Positions 9,073-18,087 of a DNA stretch of 62,985 bases are shown here, one piece after another (position 1 is the first letter of the stretch; the number at the start of each line of letters is the position of its first letter). This DNA comes from Chromatiaceae bacterium (GTDB lineage: Bacteria > Pseudomonadota > Gammaproteobacteria > Chromatiales > Chromatiaceae). The notes under the pieces were generated by a model. That model did no database searches, was not told the origin of the DNA, and worked only from the letters and a program-made list of their open reading frames with translations. The stretch spans positions 1-62,985 of the forward strand of contig JAJDNF010000005.1 in NCBI GenBank assembly GCA_022340805.1. The letters run 5' to 3'. Position numbers and translations under genes: made by a program.

Positions 9073-9456
9073 CTAGTGGAGCACGCGCGGCACGGCCAGC
9101 GAGAATCGATCGATCGGCGCGAGAAACGACTCCCCGTCATCGGCAACCATTTCGTATTCCCCCTCCATGGTCCCGACCGGTGTCTCTATCACTGTCCCGC
9201 TGGTATAGCGAAACACCTCACCAGGGCGCAGGTAGGGCTGTTCGCCAACCACGCCTTCTCCACGCACCTCCTGGACTTTGCCGTTGGCATCCGTGATCAG
9301 CCAGTGGCGATTCAGAAGCTTGGCCGGCGCGCGGCCGGTGTTGCTGATCGTGATGGTGTAAGCGAACACATAGCGGTCGGCGCCCGGGTCGGATTGCTCA
9401 TCAATGTACGAAGTCTCGACGCCGACCTCGATCCTATGGAAATATTGTTCGCTCAT
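9073..9456 (-). CDS. apaG: ApaG protein (FnIII-like, Co2+/Mg2+-efflux associated)
   Basis: 127-residue single-domain protein with an immunoglobulin/fibronectin-III fold. The family signature is strong: [40 protein letters not shown] and [13 protein letters not shown]. The molecular role is unresolved; mutants affect Ap4A and Co2+ resistance in enterics. It is cotranscribed with apaH, the universal neighbour. In most gammaproteobacteria rsmA/ksgA precedes it directly; here that gene is absent. Confidence 0.95.
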   Translation of the reverse strand: MSEQYFHRIEVGVETSYIDEQSDPGADRYVFAYTITISNTGRAPAKLLNRHWLITDANGKVQEVRGEGVVGEQPYLRPGEVFRYTSGTVIETPVGTMEGEYEMVADDGESFLAPIDRFSLAVPRVLH

Positions 9457-9614
9457 GCGCTTAGGCTCTCGTCTAACTGATCATGGAAGCTACTGTCCGG
9501 GCGACCGAAAAGCAAGGCCATTACAGCCTTCGCTGGTGCTGCCGACAATACCCGCAAGAGCCGCGGTCGATACCGCGTAGATTTTGGATTATTTCTGGGT
9601 TGGGGAATCGGTCA

Positions 9615-10085
9615 GTGCGCAGTCTTCAAAGGCTCTTGTTGGGCATGTGCCTGGTAATGCCTGCGTTCGCAGCGGATGCAGTCACCAAGCTTGTGGCGGC
9701 GACGGCCGCCGGCAGGGAGGCCGAGGTGCGCGACCTGTTAGTGCAGGGCGTGGACGCCAACAGCAAGAACGCTACCGGACGCCCGGTATTGGTGCTGGCC
9801 GGTTTCAACGGCAACCGGCGTACGGTGCTGGTGCTGCTGGCCGCCGGGGCGGATGTGAATGCGGTCGATGCGGCCGGGACCAGTGCCCTTATGGCGGCCA
9901 GTGCGATGGGCCACAAGGAAGTCGTCGAGCTGCTGCTGGTCGCCGGTGCCGATGCCAACCTGAAGGACTCGGCCGGCAGGTCGGCGCTGGCGCGTGCCAG
10001 CCTCGGTGGCTATGCCGACGTGGCAGAGGTGCTCAAGGCGGGTGGTGCCGTCGAGGATGCAGGGGATGCCGCGGCGCAAAACTGA
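9615..10085 (+). CDS. Secreted ankyrin-repeat protein
   Basis: 156-residue protein with a signal peptide (VRSLQRLLLGMCLVMPAFA) and about three ankyrin repeats: DAVTKLVAATAAGREAEVRDLL, GRPVLVLAGFNGNRRTVLVLL and GTSALMAASAMGHKEVVELL, each followed by a GADxN turn (GVDANSKN, GADVNAVD, GADANLKD). Ankyrin repeats bind proteins; a periplasmic location is predicted. I take the GTG at 9615, with a GGGGAA ribosome site upstream; the open frame reaches back to 9483 but those residues are not protein-like. It lies on the opposite strand exactly where rsmA/ksgA normally sits between pdxA and apaG. Confidence 0.8.
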   Translation: MRSLQRLLLGMCLVMPAFAADAVTKLVAATAAGREAEVRDLLVQGVDANSKNATGRPVLVLAGFNGNRRTVLVLLAAGADVNAVDAAGTSALMAASAMGHKEVVELLLVAGADANLKDSAGRSALARASLGGYADVAEVLKAGGAVEDAGDAAAQN

Positions 10086-10230
10086 CCTGTCCGGGCCCTG
10101 CCGCGCGCATGCGAGGGTTGCGTCGCAGGCAGGGATTTCGCCGCCGGCTGGTGGAAATGTGAGCTGCCGCGCGGCCGCGATTCGGGATCTCGGACACCTT
10201 ACCCAAATTCGAATGACAAGGGCGAATGCG

Positions 10231-10419
10231 ATGCGTGTTTCTGTATCCCGTTCCTCTGGGAGGGCGGATCCTTTTGGGCTGCTGATCCTGGCCGTGATGC
10301 TGGCACTGTCGGTGACCATCGGCATCCAGGCGCAGTCCTCGGCCCCGGACAGGCAGGTCAGACTGGCGTCTGACAGGATCTGCATTAGCCCTTGTACGAC
10401 GGGCGGCAGGCATAACTGA
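10231..10419 (+). CDS. Possible small single-span membrane protein
   Basis: A 62-codon frame encodes a basic N terminus (MRVSVSRSSGRADP), one hydrophobic span (FGLLILAVMLALSVTIGI) and a short polar tail with two Cys. In-frame ATGs also occur at 10213 and 10226 is out of frame. An AAGGG precedes 10231. I know no family. The rest of 10086-10585 holds no other candidate, apart from a hairpin ATGCGGG-N6-CCCGCAT at 10427-10446. This could equally be chance. Confidence 0.35.
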   Translation: MRVSVSRSSGRADPFGLLILAVMLALSVTIGIQAQSSAPDRQVRLASDRICISPCTTGGRHN

Positions 10420-10585
10420 GCCGGGCATGCGGGGGTCCGCCCGCATTTGCGTCGGCACGCTGTCGCACCGATCGGCGCCGCCGGTGAGCGGTAGCGGTGC
10501 TGGCGTTTACGATCGATGCATGCTGGTGCCTGCCGGGGTTCACCGCGCATCGTGAGTACCAGGCCAACCCTGGCCAGCGCGCATT

Positions 10586-11590
10586 TCAAAACTCGATATC
10601 GCCCACGTCGACCATCTCGATGGCCATCTGCAACGCGGCGATCAGGCTGCCCGGATCCGCGCGGCCCGAGCCCGCCAGGTCAAGCGCGGTGCCGTGATCG
10701 ACCGAGGTGCGGATGATAGGTAGACCCAGGGTCACGTTGACCGCATGGCCGAAGCCCTTGTGCTTGAGTACCGGCAGCCCCTGGTCGTGGTACATCGCGA
10801 GTACCGCGTCGGCGCGCTGCAACTGGGGTTCGGTGAACACCGTATCTGCCGGCAGTGGTCCCTCGAGACTGAGTCCCACCGCGCGCAGTTGCTGCAGTAC
10901 CGGCTCGATCACGTCGATTTCCTCGCTGCCCAGGTGTCCGCCCTCGCCGGCGTGCGGATTCAGTCCGCACACCAGTATGCGCGGCCGCGCGATGCCGAAA
11001 CGGGCGATCAGGTCGTGGTCGAGAATGCGCAGGACCCGGTCCAGCAGGCTCGGGGTGATCGCGTCGGCGACTGCGCGCAGTGGCAGATGGGTGGTGGCGA
11101 GCGCGACGCGCAGCCCGGGGCAGGCCAGCATCATGACCGGGTGCCCGGTGCTGCGCTCGGCAAGAAATTCGGTGTGGCCGGTGAACGCGATCCCCGCGTC
11201 GTTGATCACCGCCTTGTGCACGGGCGCCGTCACCATCGCAGCGTATTGTCCATCCAGACAGCCATCGACAGCGCGCGTGAGGGTGTCGAGTACGTAAGCG
11301 GCATTGCGGGGGTCGAGTCGGCCGCACCGGCTGGGTTGCCGCAGAGGCACTGGCAGGACATACAGTTGCCCCGGCGGGGCCGGTTGCTGAGGGATATGGT
11401 TGGTGACGGTCTGCAGCTGCAGTGGCAGGCCGACCTGCGCGGCGCGTTCTTCGAGCAGTTTCGGATCGGCAATCACGACCAGCGGGACCGGCCAGCCGCG
11501 CTGGGCGATCTGCACGCACAGCTCCGGACCGATGCCGGCCGGTTCGCCGGCGGTCAAGGCCAGGGCCCTGCGCGGCGTGTCAGTTCGCAA
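10586..11590 (-). CDS. pdxA: 4-hydroxythreonine-4-phosphate dehydrogenase
   Basis: NAD(P)-dependent oxidation step in the DXP-dependent pathway to pyridoxal phosphate (vitamin B6). The product is 334 residues. Motifs: [13 protein letters not shown] at the N terminus, [19 protein letters not shown] with the metal-binding His, [14 protein letters not shown] and [16 protein letters not shown]. The start overlaps the 3' end of surA by 11 bases, so it is expressed from the lptD-surA transcript, as in E. coli. Its downstream neighbour should be rsmA/ksgA, but the minus strand carries no gene until apaG. Confidence 0.96.
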   Translation of the reverse strand: MRTDTPRRALALTAGEPAGIGPELCVQIAQRGWPVPLVVIADPKLLEERAAQVGLPLQLQTVTNHIPQQPAPPGQLYVLPVPLRQPSRCGRLDPRNAAYVLDTLTRAVDGCLDGQYAAMVTAPVHKAVINDAGIAFTGHTEFLAERSTGHPVMMLACPGLRVALATTHLPLRAVADAITPSLLDRVLRILDHDLIARFGIARPRILVCGLNPHAGEGGHLGSEEIDVIEPVLQQLRAVGLSLEGPLPADTVFTEPQLQRADAVLAMYHDQGLPVLKHKGFGHAVNVTLGLPIIRTSVDHGTALDLAGSGRADPGSLIAALQMAIEMVDVGDIEF

Positions 11591-12887
11591 GGTCGTCGAA
11601 GCGCAGTTCGATATAGGCCTCGTCGCGCAGTTTGCGCAGATAGGCGTCCTGGGCCTCCTCGTCCTTTTCGTCGCGCACCGCCTTGCGCGCCTGATCGCGC
11701 CGCGTCTCGTCGGTTGCGTCGTAGTCCCGCCGTTCCAGGACCTGCACGATGTGCCAGCCGAACTGGGTCTTGAACGGCTTGCTCACCTCGTTGATCTGCA
11801 GCCCGTCCATCTGCTCCTCGAACGCCGGGACCAGGTTGCCTGGCGTCGACCAGCCCAGATCGCCACCCTTGATCGCCGACGCGGTGTCGTCGGAATTGGA
11901 GCGCGCCAGCGTCTCGAAATCATCGCCGCTGAGAACGCGCTCGCGCAGCTGCTCGAGGCGCCGGCGGGCATCGTCGTCGGAGGTAACCTCGTTGGTGCGC
12001 AGCAGGATGTGCCTGGCATGGGTCTGACGAATGATATTCGAGGCACCATAGCGTACGTCGGCCAATTGGATGATGTGGAAGCCCCGACCGGCGGAGATCG
12101 GCCCCCGGGTCTCGCCCTTGTTCATTTTTGCGACATAGGGTTGTACCAGCGGTGGAACGCTGTTGACATCGATCCAGCCCAGATCGCCGCCCTGCAACGC
12201 GTTCTGACCCTCGGATACCTGCTGTGCGATGGCGCGGAAGTCGGCACCTTTCTGCAGGCGTTCGGCAACGTCGGCCGCCTTGACGCGCATCTCCTCGCGC
12301 TGTGCCGGCGAGGCGCCCTCGGGGACGGCGATCAGGATATACAGCAGGTGCACGGCGGTGCGGCCATCGGTGCTGCCACTGCGCTCGAGGTAGCTGTCCA
12401 CCTCGGACTTGGTGACCTGGATGCGGTTGGTCACCTCGCGACTGCGCAGTCGGCGGATGATGATCTCGTCGCGCATGGAACGCCGGAAACTATCGAAGTC
12501 CATCCCCTCGGCCTGCAGCGCGTCGCGCAGCTCAGCGACCGTCATATGATTGTTTTCGGCAATCGCTTCGATGGCGCGCGACATGGTTTCCTCGTCCGCC
12601 TCGATGCCAAGTCGCGCCGCCTCGGCCAGCTGCAGTTTCTTCAGCACCAGGCTGTCGAACGCCTGCTTCTGGATCGCGCCGGCTGGGGGCATCGGTGACA
12701 CGCCCTTCTGACGCAGCCGCAGTTCCAGTTTGGTCGCCTCATCGCGCAGTTCGCTGAGCATCACCACGTCCTCGCCGACCACAGCGATGATGCGGTCTAT
12801 CAGCAGGCGGTCGGCATCTTCGGCGCCCGTGGCGAAGGCTGAGAGCAGCACCAGGACGATGGGCAGTAGGGTGCGCAGGCGCAACAT
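11580..12887 (-). CDS. surA: Periplasmic chaperone / peptidyl-prolyl isomerase SurA
   Basis: Escorts outer-membrane beta-barrel precursors, including LptD, across the periplasm. 435 residues with a signal peptide ([23 protein letters not shown]), an N-terminal chaperone domain starting [17 protein letters not shown], and two parvulin domains, each with a GGDLGW motif. I place the start at 12887 (TAA of lptD, one base, then ATG) with GAGGAA as ribosome site; an ATG 21 bases upstream lies inside lptD. It is the second gene of lptD-surA-pdxA. Confidence 0.96.
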   Translation of the reverse strand: MLRLRTLLPIVLVLLSAFATGAEDADRLLIDRIIAVVGEDVVMLSELRDEATKLELRLRQKGVSPMPPAGAIQKQAFDSLVLKKLQLAEAARLGIEADEETMSRAIEAIAENNHMTVAELRDALQAEGMDFDSFRRSMRDEIIIRRLRSREVTNRIQVTKSEVDSYLERSGSTDGRTAVHLLYILIAVPEGASPAQREEMRVKAADVAERLQKGADFRAIAQQVSEGQNALQGGDLGWIDVNSVPPLVQPYVAKMNKGETRGPISAGRGFHIIQLADVRYGASNIIRQTHARHILLRTNEVTSDDDARRRLEQLRERVLSGDDFETLARSNSDDTASAIKGGDLGWSTPGNLVPAFEEQMDGLQINEVSKPFKTQFGWHIVQVLERRDYDATDETRRDQARKAVRDEKDEEAQDAYLRKLRDEAYIELRFDDLAN

Positions 12888-12888
12888 G

Positions 12889-15603
12889 TTATTCCTCGTA
12901 GTTTGCACGGTAGCCGTAGATACCGCGTTTCAGGGTGTCGTCGATTCGATCACCAAAGCGGCCCAGGCCATTCAGCTCGAGCTGAAACAGGAAGCCCAGG
13001 TTGTGGCTGTCCCCGGTGCCGTCGGTATAGCTGCGCAACAAGGCGCGGATACGCCAGCAGCAGCGTCCATATTCGATCCCGGCGAGCGCCTCGAGCAGTC
13101 GGCTTTCCTGCAGCGAGTAGTTGTGCCTGCCGATCAGCGTGAAGTTCTCGTCGACCGGCCAGAAGAAGGCCAGGTCGGTCTGCTCGGTGACGCCATCGCG
13201 CAGCCGGTAGGCCGCGTTGAATGTATGCCGATCGCGGTCGCGATAGGTGATCTGGGCCAGCGCCTGGTCGATCGTGCCGTTGTTGCCGTCAGTCGGATCC
13301 CACTGCAGGCCGGCCCGCGTGCCCCAGCCGCCGCCGAGTTCCGCCGCGACCTCGCCGACGAACGCCGAGGTACTGTCGTCGCGGGATGTCTCACCCGGCA
13401 GGGTCACCTCCCGGTCCTCGAAATACAGGATCTGACCGATGCTGCCACGCAGGAGTTCCACGCCCGACTCGTCGCCGATCATGCGGCTGGTCAGGGCCAG
13501 GGTGACCTGGTTGGCATCGCCGAACCTGTCAGGCCCGTTGAACCTGTTCGAGCGAAACAGGTTGTCGAAGTTGAAATCGAATATCCCGGTATCGAACACC
13601 GGCTGATCGTCTTGATCGGTGTAGGACGCCAGCAGGTAATACACGCGCGGTTCCAGGGTCTGGATCGTATCGCTGCCGAAGTAACTGGTGCTGCGATCAA
13701 AATACAGGCCGCTATCCATGCTGAACATGCCGGCCAGCGAAGACGGTGCGTCATCGAGTCCGCTGCGTTGGTCGGTCAGCTGATACGCCGTGTAATGGGC
13801 GCCAACCTTGGGCTCGACGAACCACCAGCTGTCACGCATCGGCAGGCTGAGCCGCGGGAACAGGTTGACCCGGTGACCGCGCACCGAGTTCTCGCGATAG
13901 AAGTTCACGTACTCCGCGTCCAGCTGGTACGCGGTACCGGCGATGCCATCGCGATCGTCGAGGTTTAACAGCAGTTGCGGCAGGCGGCTATAGGGACGGT
14001 TGCGGACAGGAATCGCGTCGTCGATTGTCTGGTATTCCTGGAGCCGCCCGAGCAGGTCCCAGTTGTCGCTGCGAAAGCGCAATTCGCCGGCGCGTTCCAG
14101 ATGAGTGGTGCTGGTCGCCGCCAGATCGCCGCCGAGGTCGGAGAAGAAATCGTTATCCGACACATAGTTGAGGCGCAGGTTGGCGGTGGCCTGTGGATTG
14201 AACTGGGTGACGCTATATAACGAGGCGCTGCCCCGGTCCTGTCCGTACTCCCGATCGTCGGGCAGAAAATCCGCCTTCAGGGTGCCGCGCGTGGATTCGG
14301 TGAGGAAGCGGAACTCGCCACCGAGCATCAGGCCACGCTTGGACATCAGCCTTGGGGTCAGGGTCAGGTCGTAGTTCTCGGCCAGGTTCAGGTAGTAGGG
14401 CACGCTCAGGTCGAAGCCGGTATTGCTGGACTGTCCAATCGAGGGCAACAGGAGGCCCGAGCGCCTGCGATCGTCGATCGGAAACGAGAATATCGGCGCG
14501 TACAGGATCGGCACGTTCATGAAGCGCAGCGTGGCGTGCCGGGCGATCCCCATGCCCTCCTGCTGGTCCAGTTCCAACGCATTTGCGCTGAGTAACCAGG
14601 AGACATCGCCAGGCGCGCAGGTGGTGAAGGTGATGTTGCTGTAGCTGCTGCGGCCGTCGCCGAGCAGTTCGCCGCGCTCGGCGTCGCCGCGGGCGCGCAT
14701 CGCCGGAACGCGGTAACTGGCCTGTTCAACCCTGCCCTGGCGGGTCTTGAGCTGGTAATCGGCTGCATCGCCTGCCAGGCGCACATCCGGCCGGATGAGC
14801 AGGAAATTCCCCTTGGCATGCACCTCGTCGGTGGCGCGGTTGAGCACCATCTGGTCGGCCTGCATGCGCATTTCGCCCTGCGTCAGTTCGACGTTGCCAC
14901 TGAATGTCAGCTGCTCGGTGTTGAACTCGGCGACCGCCGCGTCGGCGCTGACGTCGATAGGCGGCGATTGATCGACTGCTGCGACCGCGGCTGGGCCGCC
15001 AGCTGGCCTGACCGGGCAGGTGGCCCAGTCGATGCCAGCGTCGAGACTCTCCCTGGCCAACGGCCTGCCAGTGGCTGGGGCGACCGTGAGCGTTGCATCC
15101 ATGTCTGGCGCAGCCGTGCCGGCCACCGCTGCTGGCTGCGCCGCGGTGGCGGAATCCTGGGCGCTTGTTCCCGAGGCCTGCGGCGGTGCGGCCATCGGTG
15201 CGGCTGTCGGTTCGGCTGTCGGTTCGGCGCTGGCGGTGGTTTTCCGATCGGCCGATATCATGGGTGCGGCCGGGCTGGCCGGCGCAGTGGGGCTGACTCG
15301 TGGGGGCGGTGTGGCCGGTCGGGCCGGCTGCGCAGTGACCGTTTCGGCCATCGCTGCGGCTGCCGGGCCCGGTGCTGTTGGCGCCGTCGCCCCGACGGCG
15401 GTGTCTTCGGCCGGCCCGTTGCGCGGACTGCACGACCAGCCCAGTCCGTCGGCCGCTGCGCGGCAATCCCAGGCAACCTGGTCGGCGGGTGCATTGCCAT
15501 TCAGCGCGAGCGCGCCCAGCAGGCCGATGGTCAACGGGTACCGGACGCTACGCAGTGCCGCGTGCAGCGGTTTGAGGCAGATCGTCCGTTGGGTCACTGA
15601 CAC
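12889..15603 (-). CDS. lptD: LPS-assembly outer-membrane protein LptD with a long Ala/Pro-rich insert
   Basis: Beta-barrel that inserts LPS into the outer leaflet together with LptE. 904 residues, longer than E. coli LptD (about 784). After a membrane segment near residues 22-40 there is a low-complexity Ala/Pro/Thr stretch at about 62-185, then the OstA jellyroll (FNTEQLTFSGNVELTQGEMRMQADQ region, cut here into parts) and the C-terminal barrel. Cysteines: Cys47, Cys58, Cys196, the FTTCAPGD Cys (equivalent to E. coli Cys173) and the CC pair in YGRCCWRI (equivalent to Cys724/725). The disulfide set is therefore preserved, with extra N-terminal Cys. First gene of the lptD-surA-pdxA run and divergent from amgK, as in Pseudomonas. 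Confidence 0.94.
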   Translation of the reverse strand: MSVTQRTICLKPLHAALRSVRYPLTIGLLGALALNGNAPADQVAWDCRAAADGLGWSCSPRNGPAEDTAVGATAPTAPGPAAAAMAETVTAQPARPATPPPRVSPTAPASPAAPMISADRKTTASAEPTAEPTAAPMAAPPQASGTSAQDSATAAQPAAVAGTAAPDMDATLTVAPATGRPLARESLDAGIDWATCPVRPAGGPAAVAAVDQSPPIDVSADAAVAEFNTEQLTFSGNVELTQGEMRMQADQMVLNRATDEVHAKGNFLLIRPDVRLAGDAADYQLKTRQGRVEQASYRVPAMRARGDAERGELLGDGRSSYSNITFTTCAPGDVSWLLSANALELDQQEGMGIARHATLRFMNVPILYAPIFSFPIDDRRRSGLLLPSIGQSSNTGFDLSVPYYLNLAENYDLTLTPRLMSKRGLMLGGEFRFLTESTRGTLKADFLPDDREYGQDRGSASLYSVTQFNPQATANLRLNYVSDNDFFSDLGGDLAATSTTHLERAGELRFRSDNWDLLGRLQEYQTIDDAIPVRNRPYSRLPQLLLNLDDRDGIAGTAYQLDAEYVNFYRENSVRGHRVNLFPRLSLPMRDSWWFVEPKVGAHYTAYQLTDQRSGLDDAPSSLAGMFSMDSGLYFDRSTSYFGSDTIQTLEPRVYYLLASYTDQDDQPVFDTGIFDFNFDNLFRSNRFNGPDRFGDANQVTLALTSRMIGDESGVELLRGSIGQILYFEDREVTLPGETSRDDSTSAFVGEVAAELGGGWGTRAGLQWDPTDGNNGTIDQALAQITYRDRDRHTFNAAYRLRDGVTEQTDLAFFWPVDENFTLIGRHNYSLQESRLLEALAGIEYGRCCWRIRALLRSYTDGTGDSHNLGFLFQLELNGLGRFGDRIDDTLKRGIYGYRANYEE

Positions 15604-15792
15604 GTCGCTGGTCTTCGCGTTTTCTGGTGTGCTGTGCCGCAGTCAGACGCCATCCGCTCGGGGACGCGGGCCTGGGTGCGCCGGGTTTCTGGGTGGTCGT
15701 CGTTAGAGGGGCGCTAAAATCTCATAGAATAAGGTTTTCTTCAATTCTTGCCCGGCCGCCGCAAGGCCGACGGGCGGTCTGTCGAGGATCTT

Positions 15793-16776
15793 ATGCCACA
15801 ACGCCTGCGACAGCTCGAGCAATGGCTCGCGCAGTCCTGTCGCCTGCCCCGACACCGGATCGAGCCAGCGTCGGCAGACGCGAGTTTTCGCCGCTATTTC
15901 CGAATCAGCCTGTCGGACGGGTCCTCGCTGATCGCGATGGACGCGCCGCCCGACAAGGAAGACTGTCATCCCTTTGTTGCGGTGGCCGGGCTGATGGCCG
16001 CTGCCGGTCTGCACGTCCCGCGCATCATCGCCCAGGACCTTGCGCAGGGCTTCCTGCTGCTCGAGGATCTCGGCTCGCAGTCGTACCTGGCGGCGCTGAA
16101 CCACGACTCGGTGGATGCGCTGTACGGTGACGCGATGCGCGCGCTGCGGCAATTGCAGCAGCGCGCGCCCACCGGGAGCCTGCCGCCATACGACCGGGCA
16201 TTGCTGTCGCGAGAGATGGCGCTGTTTCCGGATTGGCTGCTGACCACTCATCTGCAGCTGGACTGCACGCACGCCGAACAGGCGATGCTTGGCCGGGCCT
16301 TCGGGTGCCTGATCGACAATGCGCTGGCACAGCCGGTGGTTTGCGTGCATCGTGATTTTCACTCGCGCAATCTGATGGTGGTCGAGCGCGACAATCCGGG
16401 CGTAATCGATTTTCAGGATGCGGTGGCCGGGCCGGTGACCTACGACCTGGTGTCGTTGTTACGCGACTGCTACATCGATTGGCCGGAGCGGCGAGTGGAT
16501 GCCTGGGTCGGCGCATTTTATGCGGCGGCGCGTGATGTCGGCCTGACAGGCACCGTCGATGGGGCGGGATTCCTCGAGTGGTTCGACCTGATGGGGGTGC
16601 AGCGCCACCTGAAGGCGGCGGGGATCTTCGCGCGCCTCAACCACCGCGACGGCAAACCCGGGTACCTCGCCGATATCCCGCGCACCCTTGGCTATATCGT
16701 CGCGGTTGGCGCGCGGCGTCCGGCAATGCGCGCGCTGGCTGAGTTCGTGGACGCGCGCGTATTGCCGCGGCTGTAG
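15793..16776 (+). CDS. amgK: Anomeric MurNAc/GlcNAc kinase (AmgK-like aminoglycoside-phosphotransferase fold)
   Basis: Probable cell-wall recycling kinase that phosphorylates C1 of MurNAc, feeding UDP-MurNAc synthesis and bypassing fosfomycin-sensitive MurA. 327 residues with the APH fold: ASFRRYFRI nucleotide loop, FLLLEDLGSQSYL hinge, catalytic HRDFHSRNLM and metal-binding VIDFQDAVAGP. I chose the ATG at 15793 with a GAGG ribosome site. Divergence from lptD is the same as Pseudomonas amgK. The usual partner murU (nucleotidyltransferase) is not next to it: 17 kb of other genes follow. Confidence 0.85.
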   Translation: MPQRLRQLEQWLAQSCRLPRHRIEPASADASFRRYFRISLSDGSSLIAMDAPPDKEDCHPFVAVAGLMAAAGLHVPRIIAQDLAQGFLLLEDLGSQSYLAALNHDSVDALYGDAMRALRQLQQRAPTGSLPPYDRALLSREMALFPDWLLTTHLQLDCTHAEQAMLGRAFGCLIDNALAQPVVCVHRDFHSRNLMVVERDNPGVIDFQDAVAGPVTYDLVSLLRDCYIDWPERRVDAWVGAFYAAARDVGLTGTVDGAGFLEWFDLMGVQRHLKAAGIFARLNHRDGKPGYLADIPRTLGYIVAVGARRPAMRALAEFVDARVLPRL

Positions 16777-16805
16777 CCTTGCGTGGGTGCTGCTGACATT
16801 TCGGC

Positions 16806-16835
16806 TTGACCGCTGGCGCATGTACACTCTATCTA
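16806..16835 (+). promoter_or_regulatory. Possible sigma-70 promoter upstream of the HPr-rel-A operon
   Basis: TTGACC at 16806-16811 and TATCTA at 16830-16835 are 18 bases apart, just after the amgK stop. It is weaker evidence than the sigma-54 site at 16964 and would give a 180-base leader carrying the 16881-16903 hairpin. Confidence 0.3.
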
Positions 16836-16880
16836 TATGTGCAGTGGCCCTCGTGTCCGTTCGGCGTTTGCTTCCCAATG

Positions 16881-16903
16881 GACTGTCAGAAAAATTGACA
16901 GTC
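16881..16903. promoter_or_regulatory. Perfect inverted repeat, candidate activator site for the sigma-54 promoter
   Basis: GACTGTCA (16881-16888), seven bases, TGACAGTC (16896-16903): perfect 8-base arms. The centre is about 98 bases upstream of the start site expected from the sigma-54 element at 16964-16979, which is where enhancer-binding proteins of the NtrC family bind. It could also form an RNA hairpin if transcription starts further upstream. Confidence 0.55.
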
Positions 16904-16963
16904 GGTGCGCCGGAGGCCCGAAACGCGCGCGACGGCGCCTTGCTAAACAAAGAGATACATCTC

Positions 16964-16979
16964 TGGCATTAAATTTGCT
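16964..16979 (+). promoter_or_regulatory. Sigma-54 (RpoN) promoter of the HPr-rel-A operon
   Basis: TGGCATTAAATTTGCT has the invariant GG and GC exactly ten bases apart and matches TGGCA and TTGCT of the -24/-12 consensus. The start site would be near 16990, 25 bases before the ATG at 17015. Two GTTAAC palindromes (16981-16993) overlap the expected start and could be an extra operator. An activator-type inverted repeat lies upstream. Confidence 0.7.
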
Positions 16980-17014
16980 TGTTAACCGTTAACAGGTTCT
17001 GGAGAGTGGTGGTA

Positions 17015-17749
17015 ATGGAAGCGCACGACGAAAAGATCTCGAGGAACAGGCGAAAACTGTTCAAGGCGCTGTCGGCTGCGCCGGTGATCATGACGCTGCG
17101 CCCGGGGTCGGCGCTGGCCACCGCGAGCGCCTTCCAGTGCCTTTCCGAGGATTTCTCGCAAGACGCCCTGGCTGGTGCCATCATGCCGGCGTCCAAAGAC
17201 CAGCTGTGCACCCTTGAAAGCCAGGATTGCTACGCCTATGTCGAGCGTACGTACTGGGTCGTGCCGGATTCCGGGCAGAGTTCCAACCCCCTGTCCCGTC
17301 TACCCCCCCAGTCCCGTGGAATCCCCCAATCCGATGAAGGCCCTCAAGCAGAGCCCAGTCTCTGTGATCTGGCGGGTATGAGGATTGTCGAGACTCACTC
17401 TCCCAATCCTGACGTCCCTGGCGACCCGAGTGTGTTCGTGGCAATGGACGCCAATTCGTCTCCTCTCCCTTCGTCTGTTCTCGATGGCCTGGTCATCTTC
17501 AAGAATTTCAACGGAAGCTTAGACATCTCCAAAGTTACAGGCGACGGGACACAGCTCTGTTACAAGGACATCCCGCTTGCCCGCGGCTATTTTCTGTTAT
17601 TGGGTGAGAAGATCGAGGAAAACGGTCAGCCGGTCGCCTTCAATTACACCGGCGTCTATCCACAACAGGGCGGCCAGGGGATTACCCAGACCTGTCTGCT
17701 GTCGGTCACCCCGGGTCTCCAGTCTGTCGTTGTCTTTGTCAGAGGGTGA
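17015..17749 (+). CDS. Secreted six-cysteine protein with Tat-like signal, first gene of the HPr-rel-A operon
   Basis: 244 residues, no family recognised. The N terminus carries NRRKLFKALSAAPVIMTL followed by GSALATAS, a twin-arginine-like signal. The mature part has six Cys (in FQCLSE, QLCTLE, QDCYAY, SLCDLA, QLCYKD, QTCLLS), enough for three disulfides, and a Pro/Ser/Gln-rich linker at about 85-110. There is no PEP-CTERM sorting tail; it ends VVVFVRG. The start at 17015 lies 25 bases from the predicted RNA 5' end, with GGAG upstream. Its stop overlaps the GTG of the PqqD-like gene, so it belongs to the operon and may be the secreted product the other genes serve. That role is inference. Confidence 0.75.
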   Translation: MEAHDEKISRNRRKLFKALSAAPVIMTLRPGSALATASAFQCLSEDFSQDALAGAIMPASKDQLCTLESQDCYAYVERTYWVVPDSGQSSNPLSRLPPQSRGIPQSDEGPQAEPSLCDLAGMRIVETHSPNPDVPGDPSVFVAMDANSSPLPSSVLDGLVIFKNFNGSLDISKVTGDGTQLCYKDIPLARGYFLLLGEKIEENGQPVAFNYTGVYPQQGGQGITQTCLLSVTPGLQSVVVFVRG

Positions 17750-18066
17750 GCCTGCCGATACCGCTGCCGGTCGCTGACCTGGAGAGGCGGGTCTGGCGCC
17801 GCCCCGGTCCCGTCCCGGTCTGGCAGGGCGAGCCCGGCGAGGGTGCACTGTTCGATCCGCTCAGCGGTGAGACCCACTTCCTCGGTGAGTTGCCTGCACT
17901 GATCGTCTCAGTCCTGGATGACCACTGGGCATCGCGCGGCACACTCGTCGAGCGCATCGCCGGCCCGGTGGCGCTCGAGCAACAGGCCGAGGCGCAGATT
18001 CTTGCCGCGCTGGTCTCACTCGAGGCCGCCGAACTTGTAGAATCACAGTCTCCCGAAACTGAATGA
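17746..18066 (+). CDS. PqqD-like protein of the HPr-rel-A system
   Basis: 106 residues with the PqqD fold: LERRVWRRPGPVPVWQ, then the hallmark GALFDPLSGETHFLGELPALIV and a winged-helix C-terminal half (LVERIAGPVALEQQAEAQIL). PqqD-type domains bind leader peptides for peptide-modifying enzymes. Here, by gene context (HprK-like kinase and nucleotidyltransferase directly downstream), it fits the 'HPr-rel-A system PqqD family' that accompanies exosortase-type bacteria. Its GTG start shares bases with the preceding stop (GTGA). The peptide partner is unknown. Confidence 0.8.
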   Translation: MSLPIPLPVADLERRVWRRPGPVPVWQGEPGEGALFDPLSGETHFLGELPALIVSVLDDHWASRGTLVERIAGPVALEQQAEAQILAALVSLEAAELVESQSPETE

Positions 18067-18087
18067 GGCGGGCAGCGCCCCCTCCTG

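Noticed and set aside
9738..10589. Minus-strand open frame between pdxA and apaG as a possible rsmA/ksgA
   Set aside because: Its translation shows none of the methyltransferase motifs (GxGxGxLT, NLPY) and is Arg/Ala-rich, as expected for an antisense frame.
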